Origin: JAXGMV01 sp040772085 | GTDB taxonomy: Bacteria > Chloroflexota > Anaerolineae > Anaerolineales > Anaerolineaceae | DNA length: 64,000 bases | Direction: 5' to 3' | NCBI GenBank assembly: GCA_040772085.1 | Contig: JAXGYU010000001.1 | Span: 1,364,001 to 1,428,000, forward strand | In this document: positions 24,558 through 33,123 of the stretch, one piece after another | Layout of the letters: each line of letters starts with the position of its first letter | How positions within the stretch are numbered: the stretch's first letter is position 1 | Program-made: the position numbers and the translations under genes | Notes under the pieces: model-generated | Told to the model about the DNA's origin: nothing | The model's database searches: none | Seen by the model: the letters and a program-made list of their open reading frames with translations, nothing else

Positions 24558-26099
24558 TTGAGCGGGGGTTTCAAGCAGTCACTTCACATCCTATTGACCA
24601 GCGCATTCTTTCTGCTTGTGCTGGCCGTTGGCTGGGCGATTCATGATGACTACGGCAATATCTGGGATCTGAAAGCCCAGGTCGATATCGGTATTGCCAA
24701 TTTCGATTACATCACCGGCGACAATCAATTTCTGTTGGAGTTCAAGGACCGCTATTATGGTCCGGTGTTTGAGGTGCTGCTGTACGCGATCACGCGCCGC
24801 ATGGAACCGCAGCGCATGATGCTGGTGCGCTACCAGTTGACCTTCATTCTCTTCTGGCATGGTCTGATCGCGCTCGCCTGCCTCGCGCGGCGAATCAGCA
24901 AGCGCTGGTATTTCGCCCTGGTAGCGCCGGTGCTGTTGCTGCTCAGCCCGCGCATCCTGGGGGACGCCTTCTATAACTCGAAAGACATTCCGTTCATGGC
25001 GATGTTCATCATCAGCATTCTGACGCTGGCGCGGCTTGCTGAGAAACCATCGCTGGCCAATGCCATGGCGCACGCCCTCGCAACAGCGCTTCTGATCGCG
25101 ATCCGCGTGCCTGGTCTGATGATCGTAGCTATGACGATGCTGTATATCCCGCTGACCCTGTTGACAAAGGCATCGCGCACAGACCTGAAACGGGTCTTCT
25201 CACTATTAGCCTTTTACCTCGTTCTGACGGCTGGTCTCACCGTCTTGTTCTGGCCGATCCTGTGGCATGACCCATTGAATGGCTTCATCACAGCCTTGCG
25301 CCAGATGAGCAATTACCCCTGGCTGGGCCAGACGTTATACAAAGGCGTCATCATTACTGGTCAGGTGCCGTGGACCTATGCCCCGACCTGGATTCTGATC
25401 ACGACGCCGGTCATCCTCCTCGCCTGGGCTGTCATCGGCGGCCTGGCTCTGTTGAAAACCCTGCCGCGTGCGGGCTTCTCAGACAAAACTGCCTTCATCT
25501 TATTAACCCTCTTCTGGTTCGCAGCGCCCCTCGCGCTGGTGATCCTGCTGCACTCAACACTCTATGATGGTTTCAGGCAACTGTATTTCATTTACCCGGC
25601 TCTGGTGCTGATGGCAGTCTTCGGCATGGAAGAGGCGCTGAACCTGGCGCATCGCAAACCGGCGGTCACAGCCGCGATCATCGCTGTCACCCTGCTCGGC
25701 TTGCTGCAGCCCGCGCTTCATATCCTGCAGTCACATCCCGATGAGGCGATCTATTTCAACGCCTTTGCCGGCCGGTCGATGAGCCAGGTCAAGCAGCGCT
25801 ATGACCTGGACTACTGGGGTATCTCCTACCGGGAGGGACTGGAATGGGTCGCGGCGCACGATGAGCGCCCTGCCATCAAGGTCAAGTTCGCCGGCAATGA
25901 GCCCGGACCGGGTTACGCCAATTCGTTGCTGCTGGCGGATGCCCAGCGCCGGCGCATCGAGATCACGGACGCCATTGAAGAAGCCGATTACTTCATGACG
26001 AATTACCGCCTGCACCCCGAGCCCTATGAGTTTGACCGTGAGGCATTCTCTGTTATCATCGGTGACGCAAGCATCATGACCGTTTATCGATTGAAATAA
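24558..26099 (+). CDS. PMT/GT39-type membrane glycosyltransferase
   Basis: A protein of about 513 residues with ten or more helices. The first outer loop (DDYGNIWDLKAQVDIG) and a second with YNSKDIPFMA resemble the dolichol/polyprenyl-phosphate-mannose protein mannosyltransferase (PMT, GT39) superfamily, which transfers a sugar from a lipid carrier at the outer face. The C-terminal 80 residues are soluble. The likely start is TTG 24558, eight bases after GGAG; the longer TTG start at 24459 would add a stretch read from AT-rich, promoter-like DNA. It is divergent from the flavodiiron gene. Confidence 0.65.
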   Translation: MSGGFKQSLHILLTSAFFLLVLAVGWAIHDDYGNIWDLKAQVDIGIANFDYITGDNQFLLEFKDRYYGPVFEVLLYAITRRMEPQRMMLVRYQLTFILFWHGLIALACLARRISKRWYFALVAPVLLLLSPRILGDAFYNSKDIPFMAMFIISILTLARLAEKPSLANAMAHALATALLIAIRVPGLMIVAMTMLYIPLTLLTKASRTDLKRVFSLLAFYLVLTAGLTVLFWPILWHDPLNGFITALRQMSNYPWLGQTLYKGVIITGQVPWTYAPTWILITTPVILLAWAVIGGLALLKTLPRAGFSDKTAFILLTLFWFAAPLALVILLHSTLYDGFRQLYFIYPALVLMAVFGMEEALNLAHRKPAVTAAIIAVTLLGLLQPALHILQSHPDEAIYFNAFAGRSMSQVKQRYDLDYWGISYREGLEWVAAHDERPAIKVKFAGNEPGPGYANSLLLADAQRRRIEITDAIEEADYFMTNYRLHPEPYEFDREAFSVIIGDASIMTVYRLK

Positions 26100-26109
26100 G
26101 GTTGCACGC

Positions 26110-27261
26110 GTGCCCATGAATAACCGCCTGTCCCCGCTCACCAGAGCAGTCAAAGTCGTTTCCAAAGCCTATCTCAAGCTCGGCATCCCATCCATTTCGG
26201 TTGCCGTCATGCGCCATGGTAATCTGATCTGTGAGACCGCGCTCGGCTATCCCGATCCGGCGCATAAAGCCCAACCGACCGATGAACAGACTCTCTACGA
26301 CCTGGCGTCGGTGACCAAGCTCTTCACAGCCACCGCTTTCATGGTGCTCTGCGCGCAGGGTAAAACCGCGCTCGACCAGCCGGTCAGCAAGGTTCTGCCG
26401 GCATTCACTGGAACGCGCCCCATCCAGCCCTATGAGGACCCGCTCGACTGGGGCGGCTGGGTGACGGTGCAGCAACGGCGGAGCGGCGTCGATGCCGGCG
26501 CGATTACCTTCCGCCAATTGCTGACCCACTCCTCCGGTCTGCCGGCCTGGCGCCCGCTGTTCCGACAAGCGGATGCCAACGCGGCGCGGGAGATGGCGCT
26601 GAACACCTTCTTCTCCTACTTGCCTGGCACAGACACGGTTTACAGCGACATCGGTCTGATCCTGACCGGGCTGGCAATCGAAGCGCTGACCGGCACGCGC
26701 CTGGACAAAGCGCTGCACCAGTTGGTGATCAAGCCGCTCAAGCTGACGCACACCCGCTACCTGCCGGTTGGCAAGCGCCGCGAAACCACCAATGTCGCGG
26801 CGACCGAATGGTGCCCGTGGCGCGGACGCCGTGTTGTGGGTGAGGTGCATGATGAGAACGCCTGGCAGCTCGGCGGCGTCGCCGGACATGCCGGCCTGTT
26901 TTCCACTGCCCGTGATCTGGCAGCCTTCGGTCAGCTTTTCCTGCTCGGCGGCAGTCCCCTCCTCACGCCCGACCTGGTGCGCGAGATGACCAGCCACCAG
27001 TTTAGCAAAGACGACCTGCAGCGCGGCATCGGCTTCCAGCTCTGGAGCCCCGATCCCGAAGCCAGCAGCAACCCGCTTGGCATCCTCTCTTATGGACACA
27101 CCGGTTTCACCGGCACCTCGCTGTGGATCGACCCCTCGCGCGAGACGGTCATTGCCCTGTTGAGCAATGAAGTCTATCGCGGCCGGCAGGAGCGCCTCAC
27201 CCTGCCCCTGCGGGTGGACATGCATCACGCCATCATCCGCGCGCTGGACCGCGCCGAATGA
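26110..27261 (+). CDS. Serine hydrolase of the beta-lactamase / penicillin-binding-protein class C family
   Basis: A 383-residue protein with the S-x-x-K motif in LASVTKLFTA (about residue 68) and a YSDIG motif in the position of Y-x-N (about 178). GYGHTGFTG-like YGHTGFTGTS (about 330) stands for the third box (K/H-T-G). Family members are esterases, D-aminopeptidases or carboxypeptidases, rarely true beta-lactamases. No signal peptide is visible, so it may act in the cytoplasm. GTG 26110 has AAGG eight bases upstream; ATG 26116 is a possible alternative. It overlaps the next gene by four bases. Confidence 0.8.
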   Translation: MPMNNRLSPLTRAVKVVSKAYLKLGIPSISVAVMRHGNLICETALGYPDPAHKAQPTDEQTLYDLASVTKLFTATAFMVLCAQGKTALDQPVSKVLPAFTGTRPIQPYEDPLDWGGWVTVQQRRSGVDAGAITFRQLLTHSSGLPAWRPLFRQADANAAREMALNTFFSYLPGTDTVYSDIGLILTGLAIEALTGTRLDKALHQLVIKPLKLTHTRYLPVGKRRETTNVAATEWCPWRGRRVVGEVHDENAWQLGGVAGHAGLFSTARDLAAFGQLFLLGGSPLLTPDLVREMTSHQFSKDDLQRGIGFQLWSPDPEASSNPLGILSYGHTGFTGTSLWIDPSRETVIALLSNEVYRGRQERLTLPLRVDMHHAIIRALDRAE

Positions 27262-27938
27262 ACGACCTGCAAATCGACGTGCTGATCCGCTCGAAACGCA
27301 GGAGCGTCAGCCTGCGCGTGCTGGCGGACGGCAGCCTGGAAGTACGCGCGCCGTTACGCTACCCCGAAGCGTTGATCCATGCCTTCGTGAAATCCAAAGC
27401 GGACTGGATCGCCAGACGGCGGCTGGAACAGCAGCAGCGCGCGCTGCGGCATCCGGCGCACACCTACCTGCCGGGAGATACCTTCCTCTGGCTGGGCAGC
27501 CCGGTGACTCTGGCCGCCTCCAGCCGCAGCCGGCCGGCATTCGAATTCCGCGACGGACAGTTCCTGCTCAGCAGCACAGCCCTGCCCAAGGCGCGCGAAT
27601 ATATCCTGCGCTGGTACCGCCAGCAATCACGGCGCTATCTCGAGCAGCGTCTGGCTGACCTGGCGGCGCAGCATGGCTTCACCTATCAGCGCCTGCGGCT
27701 CAGCAGCGCCCGCACCCGTTGGGGTTCGTGCAGCAGCAAGGGCAGCATCAGTCTGGCATGGCGGCTGGTGATGGCGCCGCCGGCGGTCATCGATTACGTC
27801 ATCCTGCACGAGCTGGCGCATCACAGGCACGCCAATCACAGCGCCAAATTCTGGGCTGTGGTGGCAGCCATGGCGCCCGATTACAAACGTTTGCGCGCCT
27901 GGCTGAAGGACAACGGCTACGCGCTGACGCTCGACTAA
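27258..27938 (+). CDS. DUF45 (YgjP/SprT-like) zinc metallopeptidase
   Basis: A 226-residue protein of the YgjP/WLM group. The zinc site is HELAHHRHANHSAKFW (H-E-x-x-H plus a third His, about residues 178-193). TRWGSCSSKGSISLAWRLVMAPPAVIDYV, the block before it, is diagnostic for DUF45. The N-terminal half is a beta-rich DUF45 lead-in with many basic residues. Substrates in the family are largely unknown; a role in protein quality control or DNA repair has been proposed for relatives. The start ATG overlaps the stop of the serine hydrolase (ATGA), so the two are translated together. Confidence 0.82.
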   Translation: MNDLQIDVLIRSKRRSVSLRVLADGSLEVRAPLRYPEALIHAFVKSKADWIARRRLEQQQRALRHPAHTYLPGDTFLWLGSPVTLAASSRSRPAFEFRDGQFLLSSTALPKAREYILRWYRQQSRRYLEQRLADLAAQHGFTYQRLRLSSARTRWGSCSSKGSISLAWRLVMAPPAVIDYVILHELAHHRHANHSAKFWAVVAAMAPDYKRLRAWLKDNGYALTLD

Positions 27939-27995
27939 ATCAGGCATGCCATCCGCAACCGCTGACCAGCGCGAATCAATGTATACTTGAAATCC

Positions 27996-28727
27996 ATGTC
28001 CACCACCGCGCCTGAAAAACGCCGCAGTTACCGCTATCTCGACCTGATCATGGCAGCCTTCATCACCGTGCTGCTGGTCTCGAATATCCTCTCCTCCGCC
28101 AAGATCATCGACTGGGGATTTTCTATCGCCGGCGTGCGCGTCGCCTTTGATGCCGGCACGCTGCTCTTCCCGCTCAGCTATATCTTCGGCGATGTGCTGA
28201 CCGAAGTTTATGGCTACCGCAACTCCCGCCGGGTGATCTGGGCTGGGTTTGCCTGCCTGGTCTTCACCGGCTTTGTCATGTGGCTTGCCAAAGTTTTACC
28301 GGGTGAAGCGACCTGGCAGGGGTATGCCGGACAGCAGGCGTTTGATGCCATCCTGGGCGGCATGACTTCGGGCGGCATCATCCTCGCCAGTCTGGCGGCT
28401 TATTGGGCGGGTGAGTTCAGCAACTCCTATATTCTGGCGCGCCTCAAGGTGCTCACCAGCGGGCGCATGCTCTGGCTGCGTACCATCGGCAGCACCATTG
28501 TCGGGCAGGCGATCGACACCGTGCTGTTCACGCTGGTTGCCACGCTGGCCGGCGTTTTCCCCTGGGAGCTGTTCGCCAGCATCGTCCTGACCAATTATCT
28601 CTTCAAGGTCGGCATCGAAGCGCTGATGACGCCGGCGACTTACGCGGCTGTCAATAAATTAAAAAAGGAGGAGGGGGAAGACTATTTCGATACAAACACA
28701 CCGTTCAACCCGTTCGCCAGCGGATAA
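27996..28727 (+). CDS. Queuosine precursor transporter (YhhQ/VUT family)
   Basis: A 243-residue membrane protein with six to seven helices. AAFITVLLVSNILSSAKI, GTLLFPLSYIFGDVLTEVYGY and LWLRTIGSTIVGQAIDTVLF are the conserved blocks of the VUT (vitamin uptake transporter) family, whose YhhQ branch takes up preQ0/preQ1 for tRNA queuosine. No preQ1 riboswitch is apparent upstream. ATG 27996 is preferred to TTG 27987; neither has a clear ribosome site. Confidence 0.83.
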   Translation: MSTTAPEKRRSYRYLDLIMAAFITVLLVSNILSSAKIIDWGFSIAGVRVAFDAGTLLFPLSYIFGDVLTEVYGYRNSRRVIWAGFACLVFTGFVMWLAKVLPGEATWQGYAGQQAFDAILGGMTSGGIILASLAAYWAGEFSNSYILARLKVLTSGRMLWLRTIGSTIVGQAIDTVLFTLVATLAGVFPWELFASIVLTNYLFKVGIEALMTPATYAAVNKLKKEEGEDYFDTNTPFNPFASG

Positions 28728-28763
28728 TCCGCTTAAAATGCCCTTATTAACTTGACATTTCTA

Positions 28764-28791
28764 TTGCATCGTCAATAAATTATGCTATAAT
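28764..28791 (+). promoter_or_regulatory. Promoter of the RRM-protein gene
   Basis: An extended -10 (TGCTATAAT, 28783-28791) with TTGCAT 16 bases upstream of TATAAT. It gives a leader of about 110 bases holding ATCTC/GAGAT and GGGC/GCCC hairpins and a run of CA dinucleotides before the ATG. Long leaders of this kind are usual for cold-induced RNA-binding proteins. Confidence 0.6.
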
Positions 28792-28909
28792 TTTTAAATC
28801 TCTATCGAGATGATCGCGTGAATGTCGGTCGTACACGGCATCAGGTATTCCCGGCAAATTAGTCAGGGCGGAAAAGCCCGGGGTAGTAAGGAACCCACAC
28901 ACACACAAA

Positions 28910-29260
28910 ATGGAATCGAAAATATACGTTGGTAATCTTCCCTTCTCTGCTACGGGAGAAGAACTGCACGATCTGTTTTCAAAAGCTGGCAGCGTGCAGT
29001 CGGCTGAGGTGATTATGGACAGGATGTCCGGTCGCTCCAAGGGTTTTGGTTTTGTCAAAATGACCACCCAGGAAGAGACTGATAAGGCCATCCAGATGTT
29101 CAATGGTTATCTGATGGGCAAGCGTGAGTTGCGCGTCAATGTTGCCCGCCCGAAAGAAGAAGGCCGGAACACCGATGGTGGTTTTCGCCGGCAGGGCGGC
29201 TATGGACGCACAGGCAGCGGCGATAACCGCGACCGCCACGGCGGATCACGGCAGTTTTAA
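28910..29260 (+). CDS. RRM-type RNA-binding protein with glycine-rich tail
   Basis: A 116-residue protein. A single RNA-recognition motif fills residues 3-80: RNP2 is IYVGNL (5-10) and RNP1 is KGFGFVKM (about 44-51). The tail is rich in Gly, Arg and Asn (GGFRRQGGYGR). It resembles the cold-induced Rbp proteins of cyanobacteria and Chloroflexota, which bind single-stranded RNA and act as chaperones. The neighbouring gene, 39 bases downstream, encodes a cold-shock protein, which fits a shared low-temperature role. The leader lacks a close ribosome site; GGAA lies about 17 bases before the ATG. Confidence 0.88.
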   Translation: MESKIYVGNLPFSATGEELHDLFSKAGSVQSAEVIMDRMSGRSKGFGFVKMTTQEETDKAIQMFNGYLMGKRELRVNVARPKEEGRNTDGGFRRQGGYGRTGSGDNRDRHGGSRQF

Positions 29261-29299
29261 GAACGTAATCAAAATTTAAGGAAGAAGGAAAAATAAGAA

Positions 29300-29509
29300 A
29301 TGGCAGAAAGAATCGTTGGGACAGTAAAGTGGTTCAATAATAGCAAAGGCTATGGCTTTTTGTCGCGCGAGGGGGACACGGACGTATTCGTGCACTACTC
29401 AGCGATTCAGGGTGACGGCTTCCGCACTCTTGAAGAAGGACAGAAGGTTGAGTTCAATGTAGAGACTGGCCAGAAAGGTCTGCAAGCGGCGAACGTCGTT
29501 ATTCTCTAA
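29300..29509 (+). CDS. Cold-shock protein, CspA family
   Basis: A 69-residue single cold-shock domain. GTVKWFNNSKGYGFLSREG holds RNP1 (KGYGFL) and DVFVHYSAI holds RNP2 (VFVHY); the C-terminus QKGLQAANVVIL is standard. It binds single-stranded RNA and DNA and melts structure, chiefly in the cold. A purine-rich ribosome site (AAGGAAGAAGG) precedes ATG 29300. It probably shares a transcript with the RRM gene and is followed by a strong terminator. Confidence 0.95.
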   Translation: MAERIVGTVKWFNNSKGYGFLSREGDTDVFVHYSAIQGDGFRTLEEGQKVEFNVETGQKGLQAANVVIL

Positions 29510-29534
29510 TAACTCAAGCTGAACCGCAAACATG

Positions 29535-29562
29535 ATCCCCCGCTTTCGCGGGGGATTTTTTA
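29535..29562. terminator. Terminator after the cold-shock gene
   Basis: ATCCCCCGC-TTTC-GCGGGGGAT followed by TTTTT. It ends directly at the stop codon of the converging ybjQ-like gene. Confidence 0.9.
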
Positions 29563-29886
29563 TTACGCTTTCTTCTGTACTTTCACCGCGGTGCCGTAGG
29601 CCAGCACCTCGCTGGCTTGTTCGTTGAATTCGGTCGCGTCGTAGCGCATGCCGATGATGGCATCAGCGCCGTGTTCGGAGGCATGCCGGATCAGCAGCTC
29701 ATAGGCTTCCTCGCGCGCTTTCTCGCACACCTCTTGGTATTCCGAAATGTTGCCGCCCAGGATCTGCTTGAAGCCGCCGATCATGTTCTGCGCAATGTTG
29801 GTGGAGCGCACCACGATGCCGCGCACCACGCCCAGATAACCGGTAATCTCATATCCCGCGATTTCATTGCCAGTCGTAACAATCAT
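29563..29886 (-). CDS. YbjQ/UPF0145 family protein
   Basis: A 107-residue member of the UPF0145 (YbjQ) family, annotated elsewhere as a putative heavy-metal-binding domain. The diagnostic blocks are present: EIAGYEITGYLGVVRGIVVRS, GGNISEYQEVCEKAREEAYE and HGADAIIGMRYDA. The family forms pentameric rings; its biological role is not established. GAGGGAC lies before the ATG. It shares a strand with the amidohydrolase gene 72 bases upstream. Confidence 0.88.
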   Translation of the reverse strand: MIVTTGNEIAGYEITGYLGVVRGIVVRSTNIAQNMIGGFKQILGGNISEYQEVCEKAREEAYELLIRHASEHGADAIIGMRYDATEFNEQASEVLAYGTAVKVQKKA

Positions 29887-29958
29887 CTTGTCCCTCGGTA
29901 AGTTGTGATTTGCTCACTTCATCTACGCAAATCAGCGCCTGGCGTTTCGTCTTTCGGC

Positions 29959-31374
29959 TCAGGCAGAGGGTCCATCAAGCGGGGATTTGTATTTGCGCCC
30001 GCCGCTGGCTTTCTCGAATTCATCTTTGGCGGCTGCCAGCAGCTCGGGGTTGGTGAGCATCTCGAGGCCGGTCAGCGCCAGGGTTTTCGCCGCGTACATC
30101 ATGCCCTTATAGCCGATGCCGCTGTTAGATGCCGCGACCAACTGCCAGGAATGTCCGGGCACGCTGGCTGGCGAGCAGCAGGTGTTGAAACTGCTGGTCG
30201 GCGTGATCTGGCTAACATCGCCCACGTCAGTCGAGCCGGGCGAGGGGTAATAGGTCATCATCGGCGGCAGCACCGCTTCACACAGCACCTCACCAATCAT
30301 CTCGCGCGTGATGCTGGGATCAATCTTGAGGTAGTAATCGAAGGCGTCCTGGCGGGCTTCATCCGAGACGGTCGCGTCCAGCGCCCGGGCGAACGCCAGG
30401 TCCTCCGCGTCAAACTTGGGCGCGCCAATAGTCCGCATCTCATTTTCAAGCGCCTTGCTAAGCGTGGTATTCGGCAGCACCTCATAGCATCCGGAGACGA
30501 ATTCAACATCGTGACGCGTGCCGCTCATCAGCGCCGCGCCTTCTGCGATCTCGAGCACGCGGGCGTAGATCGCCTCCACCTGGTGACGGTGCGGTGCGCG
30601 GATGTAGTACCAGACCTGGGCATAGGCCGGCACGACGTTGGGTGCCTCGCCGCCGCGTGTGATGACACAATGCACACGCGCCTCCTGCTCAAGGTGCTCA
30701 CGCAGGTAATTGACGCCGATGTCCATCAACTGTACTCCCTTGAGCGCGCTGCGCCCCAGATGCGGCTGGGCGGCGGCATGGGTGGAAACGCCATAAAAAT
30801 TGACCTTGAAGGAATTCATCGCCAGGCTGGAGTTCATGCCATCGGGGATGTTGACGCCGCCCGGATGCCAGGTGATGGACGCGTCGAGGTCGTCGAACGC
30901 GCCGGCCTGCGCCATGAGCACCTTGCCAGCCAGCGTTTCTTCCGCCGGGCAGCCGAAGAATTTGACGGTGCCAGGTATGCCATGCGCCTGCATGGCGGCT
31001 TTGATTGCCATGGCGCCGCCCAGACTGCCGCCGGCGAACAGGTTGTGTCCGCAGCCATGTCCGGGTCCACCTTCGACGATGGGATCCTTTTCGGCGGATA
31101 CCTTCTGCGACAAGCCCGGCAGGGCATCATATTCACCCAGGATGCCGATCACCGGTCCGCCGCTGCCCCAGGTGCCGATGCAGGCAGTCTCAGCCTTGCC
31201 AACGCCGCGCTGCACGCTGAACCCCTCGCGTTCGAGCACCTTGCAGACTTCTTCCATGGCAAAGTGTTCCTGCAGCCCGAGTTCGGGCTTCTCCCAGATA
31301 TCGCTGGCCAATTCGATCAGCACCGGTTCGCGGGCGGTCAGATAATCCAGCGCGGTTTTTTTGAGCTCATTCAT
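29959..31374 (-). CDS. M20 family amidohydrolase, AbgB-like
   Basis: A 471-residue metal-dependent amidohydrolase of the M20D group, near AbgB, which cleaves p-aminobenzoyl-glutamate, a folate breakdown product. EKPELGLQE, the metal site GGPGHGCGHNLFAG (about residue 95) and the C-terminal YPSPGSTDVGDVSQITPT are visible. The real substrate may be another N-acyl or aminobenzoyl amino acid. The start ATG 31374 has GAGGAGG seven bases before it; the longer open frame to 31593 covers the divergent promoter region and is not coding. No AbgA or AbgT partner is adjacent. Confidence 0.83.
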   Translation of the reverse strand: MNELKKTALDYLTAREPVLIELASDIWEKPELGLQEHFAMEEVCKVLEREGFSVQRGVGKAETACIGTWGSGGPVIGILGEYDALPGLSQKVSAEKDPIVEGGPGHGCGHNLFAGGSLGGAMAIKAAMQAHGIPGTVKFFGCPAEETLAGKVLMAQAGAFDDLDASITWHPGGVNIPDGMNSSLAMNSFKVNFYGVSTHAAAQPHLGRSALKGVQLMDIGVNYLREHLEQEARVHCVITRGGEAPNVVPAYAQVWYYIRAPHRHQVEAIYARVLEIAEGAALMSGTRHDVEFVSGCYEVLPNTTLSKALENEMRTIGAPKFDAEDLAFARALDATVSDEARQDAFDYYLKIDPSITREMIGEVLCEAVLPPMMTYYPSPGSTDVGDVSQITPTSSFNTCCSPASVPGHSWQLVAASNSGIGYKGMMYAAKTLALTGLEMLTNPELLAAAKDEFEKASGGRKYKSPLDGPSA

Positions 31375-31456
31375 GGCATCCTCCTCAGGGGTGATATGTT
31401 TATTGTAGCAGGGGGAGCGACGAATCGTATTCGGTATAGATATCTTTATTTGCTTG

Positions 31457-31485
31457 TTGCACTTACACTGACATATTGATATAAT
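31457..31485 (+). promoter_or_regulatory. Promoter of the AbiE toxin-antitoxin operon
   Basis: TTGCAC and TATAAT are separated by 17 bases; transcription would begin at about 31492. Confidence 0.65.
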
Positions 31486-31490
31486 ATCCG

Positions 31491-31500
31491 TGTAATTACA
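31491..31500. promoter_or_regulatory. Palindrome at the AbiE transcription start (possible AbiEi operator)
   Basis: TGTAATTACA is a perfect 10-base palindrome lying six bases after the -10 box, where a bound repressor would block transcription. AbiEi antitoxins are known to repress their own promoter through inverted repeats. Confidence 0.4.
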
Positions 31501-31515
31501 ACGATTGGGGTACTT

Positions 31516-32109
31516 ATGAATACTGAGAAATTGATCATGGAGTATCTGGCCGAATCGAACGGGTTGATCACGGCTGATTATTGCCGGCAGCAAGGGATAC
31601 CAACAATTTATCTTACCCGTCTAACCCGCGAAGGCGTCCTGAGGCGGGCAGCCCCGGGAATTTATCTTGCAGAGCACGGCGATGAAGACCAGTTCTATTT
31701 TTTCCAATACAGGTACAGGAAAGCGGTATTCTCCTATGAAACCGCGCTCTTTCTACTCGGGGCAACAGATAAAATCATTCAAGACCTTGATGTCACAGTC
31801 AGCTACAACTATAAGTTCAATAAGAAGCCTGCCGGTGTCAACGTTCATTATGTGAAAGAGTCATGGCTTACCCTGGGCGAAATTGAGGTGCTGACGATGG
31901 CAGGCAATCCCGTCCGCGCTTACTCCTATGAAAGAACCATTTGTGATTTTGTGATGAATAAAGGCGAAATCGACCCTGAACTTTATATCCAGACGATGCG
32001 CAGATACCCGCATTATGAAAAAAGAGATCTGCACCTGCTCTACAGCATTGCAAATGAAATGAATGTGACGAAAAAAATACGGGATATCGTCGAGTTAACA
32101 CATGAATAA
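31516..32109 (+). CDS. AbiEi-type antitoxin / transcriptional repressor
   Basis: A 197-residue protein. The N-terminal winged helix (LAESNGLITADYCRQQGIPTIYLTRL then EGVLRRAAPGIYL) is the AbiEi DNA-binding domain (residues 1-60). The rest matches the AbiEi C-terminal antitoxin domain, with SYETALFLLG and AYSYERTICDFV. AbiEi belongs to type IV toxin-antitoxin pairs: it represses the operon and counteracts the nucleotidyltransferase toxin without binding it stably. The stop overlaps the toxin start by eight bases. The two genes are AT-rich compared with their neighbours, which suggests transfer. Confidence 0.85.
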   Translation: MNTEKLIMEYLAESNGLITADYCRQQGIPTIYLTRLTREGVLRRAAPGIYLAEHGDEDQFYFFQYRYRKAVFSYETALFLLGATDKIIQDLDVTVSYNYKFNKKPAGVNVHYVKESWLTLGEIEVLTMAGNPVRAYSYERTICDFVMNKGEIDPELYIQTMRRYPHYEKRDLHLLYSIANEMNVTKKIRDIVELTHE

Positions 32110-32950
32110 AGCGAGTGTTACAGCCATTTGCCATCGGGTTAGCCTGAAGACGGGTTTGCCATTTAATACGGTGCTGGTGTATTACTTCCTTGAGAGCGTT
32201 CTGGCACGCTTTGCTTCAAGCGAACTTGGGAAGCATTTTGTTTTCAAAGGCGGGTTCCTGCTCTCCAATATCATAGGTGTCGGGACCAGGACAACTGCAG
32301 ACATCGATTTCATCCTGAGGGATGTTGAGTTTTCTGAGCATCAGGTGTTCAACATGCTGCAAGCCGTCATCGAGGATAATTCCGCTGATGCCATTCATTA
32401 CCAGATCACCGGGATTGATCCAATCAGGGAAGAGACGCGATATGGAGGTTTTCGTGTCCGGATAGAATGCCGGCTGGAAAACATGCGCCAGATCGTATCC
32501 CTGGATATCGCCACCGGAGATTTTATCACGCCCCATCCGATTGAATACAGTTATGCCAGCTTGTTCAGCAACAAGTCATATCAGGTGACAGCTTACCCGA
32601 TTGAAACGATACTTGCCGAGAAGATCCAAACCATCTTTGCCAGAGGAATGTTCAACAGTCGCAGCAAAGATTTTTATGACCTGTGTATTCTTTACAAACT
32701 AAGAAGAAATGATCTGGATTATCGCTTGGTAAATTATGCCTGCGAACAAACCTTCAGCAACCGAAATACTGAGTTTGATGTGCAGAAAATTATTGAACTT
32801 CTTGAGACATTGTCAAAGGATGAAGTGTTCAGACTGCGGTGGGGCACCTTTACAAGCAAAAACTCCTACGCTAAAGGCATGAATTTCGAAGAGATGATCG
32901 GTAATGCGACCGACCTGCTGCACGAAATTTCTCTCCGAGCCCAGCAATAA
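32102..32950 (+). CDS. AbiEii-type nucleotidyltransferase toxin
   Basis: A 282-residue member of the DUF1814/AbiEii family. The nucleotidyltransferase core reads FVFKGGFLLSN (about residues 45-55) followed by TRTTADIDFIL (about 62-72), with the D-x-D metal pair; EKIQTIFARG and SRSKDFYDLCIL (about 160-185) are the later family motifs. AbiE systems abort phage infection or stabilise mobile DNA: the toxin adds nucleotides to RNA, probably tRNA, to stop growth. No other phage or plasmid gene is adjacent. Confidence 0.87.
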   Translation: MNKASVTAICHRVSLKTGLPFNTVLVYYFLESVLARFASSELGKHFVFKGGFLLSNIIGVGTRTTADIDFILRDVEFSEHQVFNMLQAVIEDNSADAIHYQITGIDPIREETRYGGFRVRIECRLENMRQIVSLDIATGDFITPHPIEYSYASLFSNKSYQVTAYPIETILAEKIQTIFARGMFNSRSKDFYDLCILYKLRRNDLDYRLVNYACEQTFSNRNTEFDVQKIIELLETLSKDEVFRLRWGTFTSKNSYAKGMNFEEMIGNATDLLHEISLRAQQ

Positions 32951-33123
32951 TCCGTGCCTTTTCCTCCTCATTCTACAAAAAATTGTGATTTCCTTCCCCT
33001 TTACAGAACCAGAAGAATAAGTTTTACTCAATATTAACGCTGCTTGTATCCGCGCGGAACCATTTAGCCATCGCAATCGTTATGTCATCAAGGCGAGCAA
33101 TCTATCACCGCGCCAGGAGCATT

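Noticed and set aside
28752..28791. TTGACA at 28752 as the -35 of the RRM gene promoter
   Set aside because: The spacing to TATAAT is 28 bases; the extended -10 with TTGCAT at 16 bases is more plausible.
29905..31479. Plus-strand 524-codon frame opposite the M20 amidohydrolase
   Set aside because: The amidohydrolase motifs on the other strand are intact and this frame has no recognisable domain; it is a G+C codon-bias artefact.
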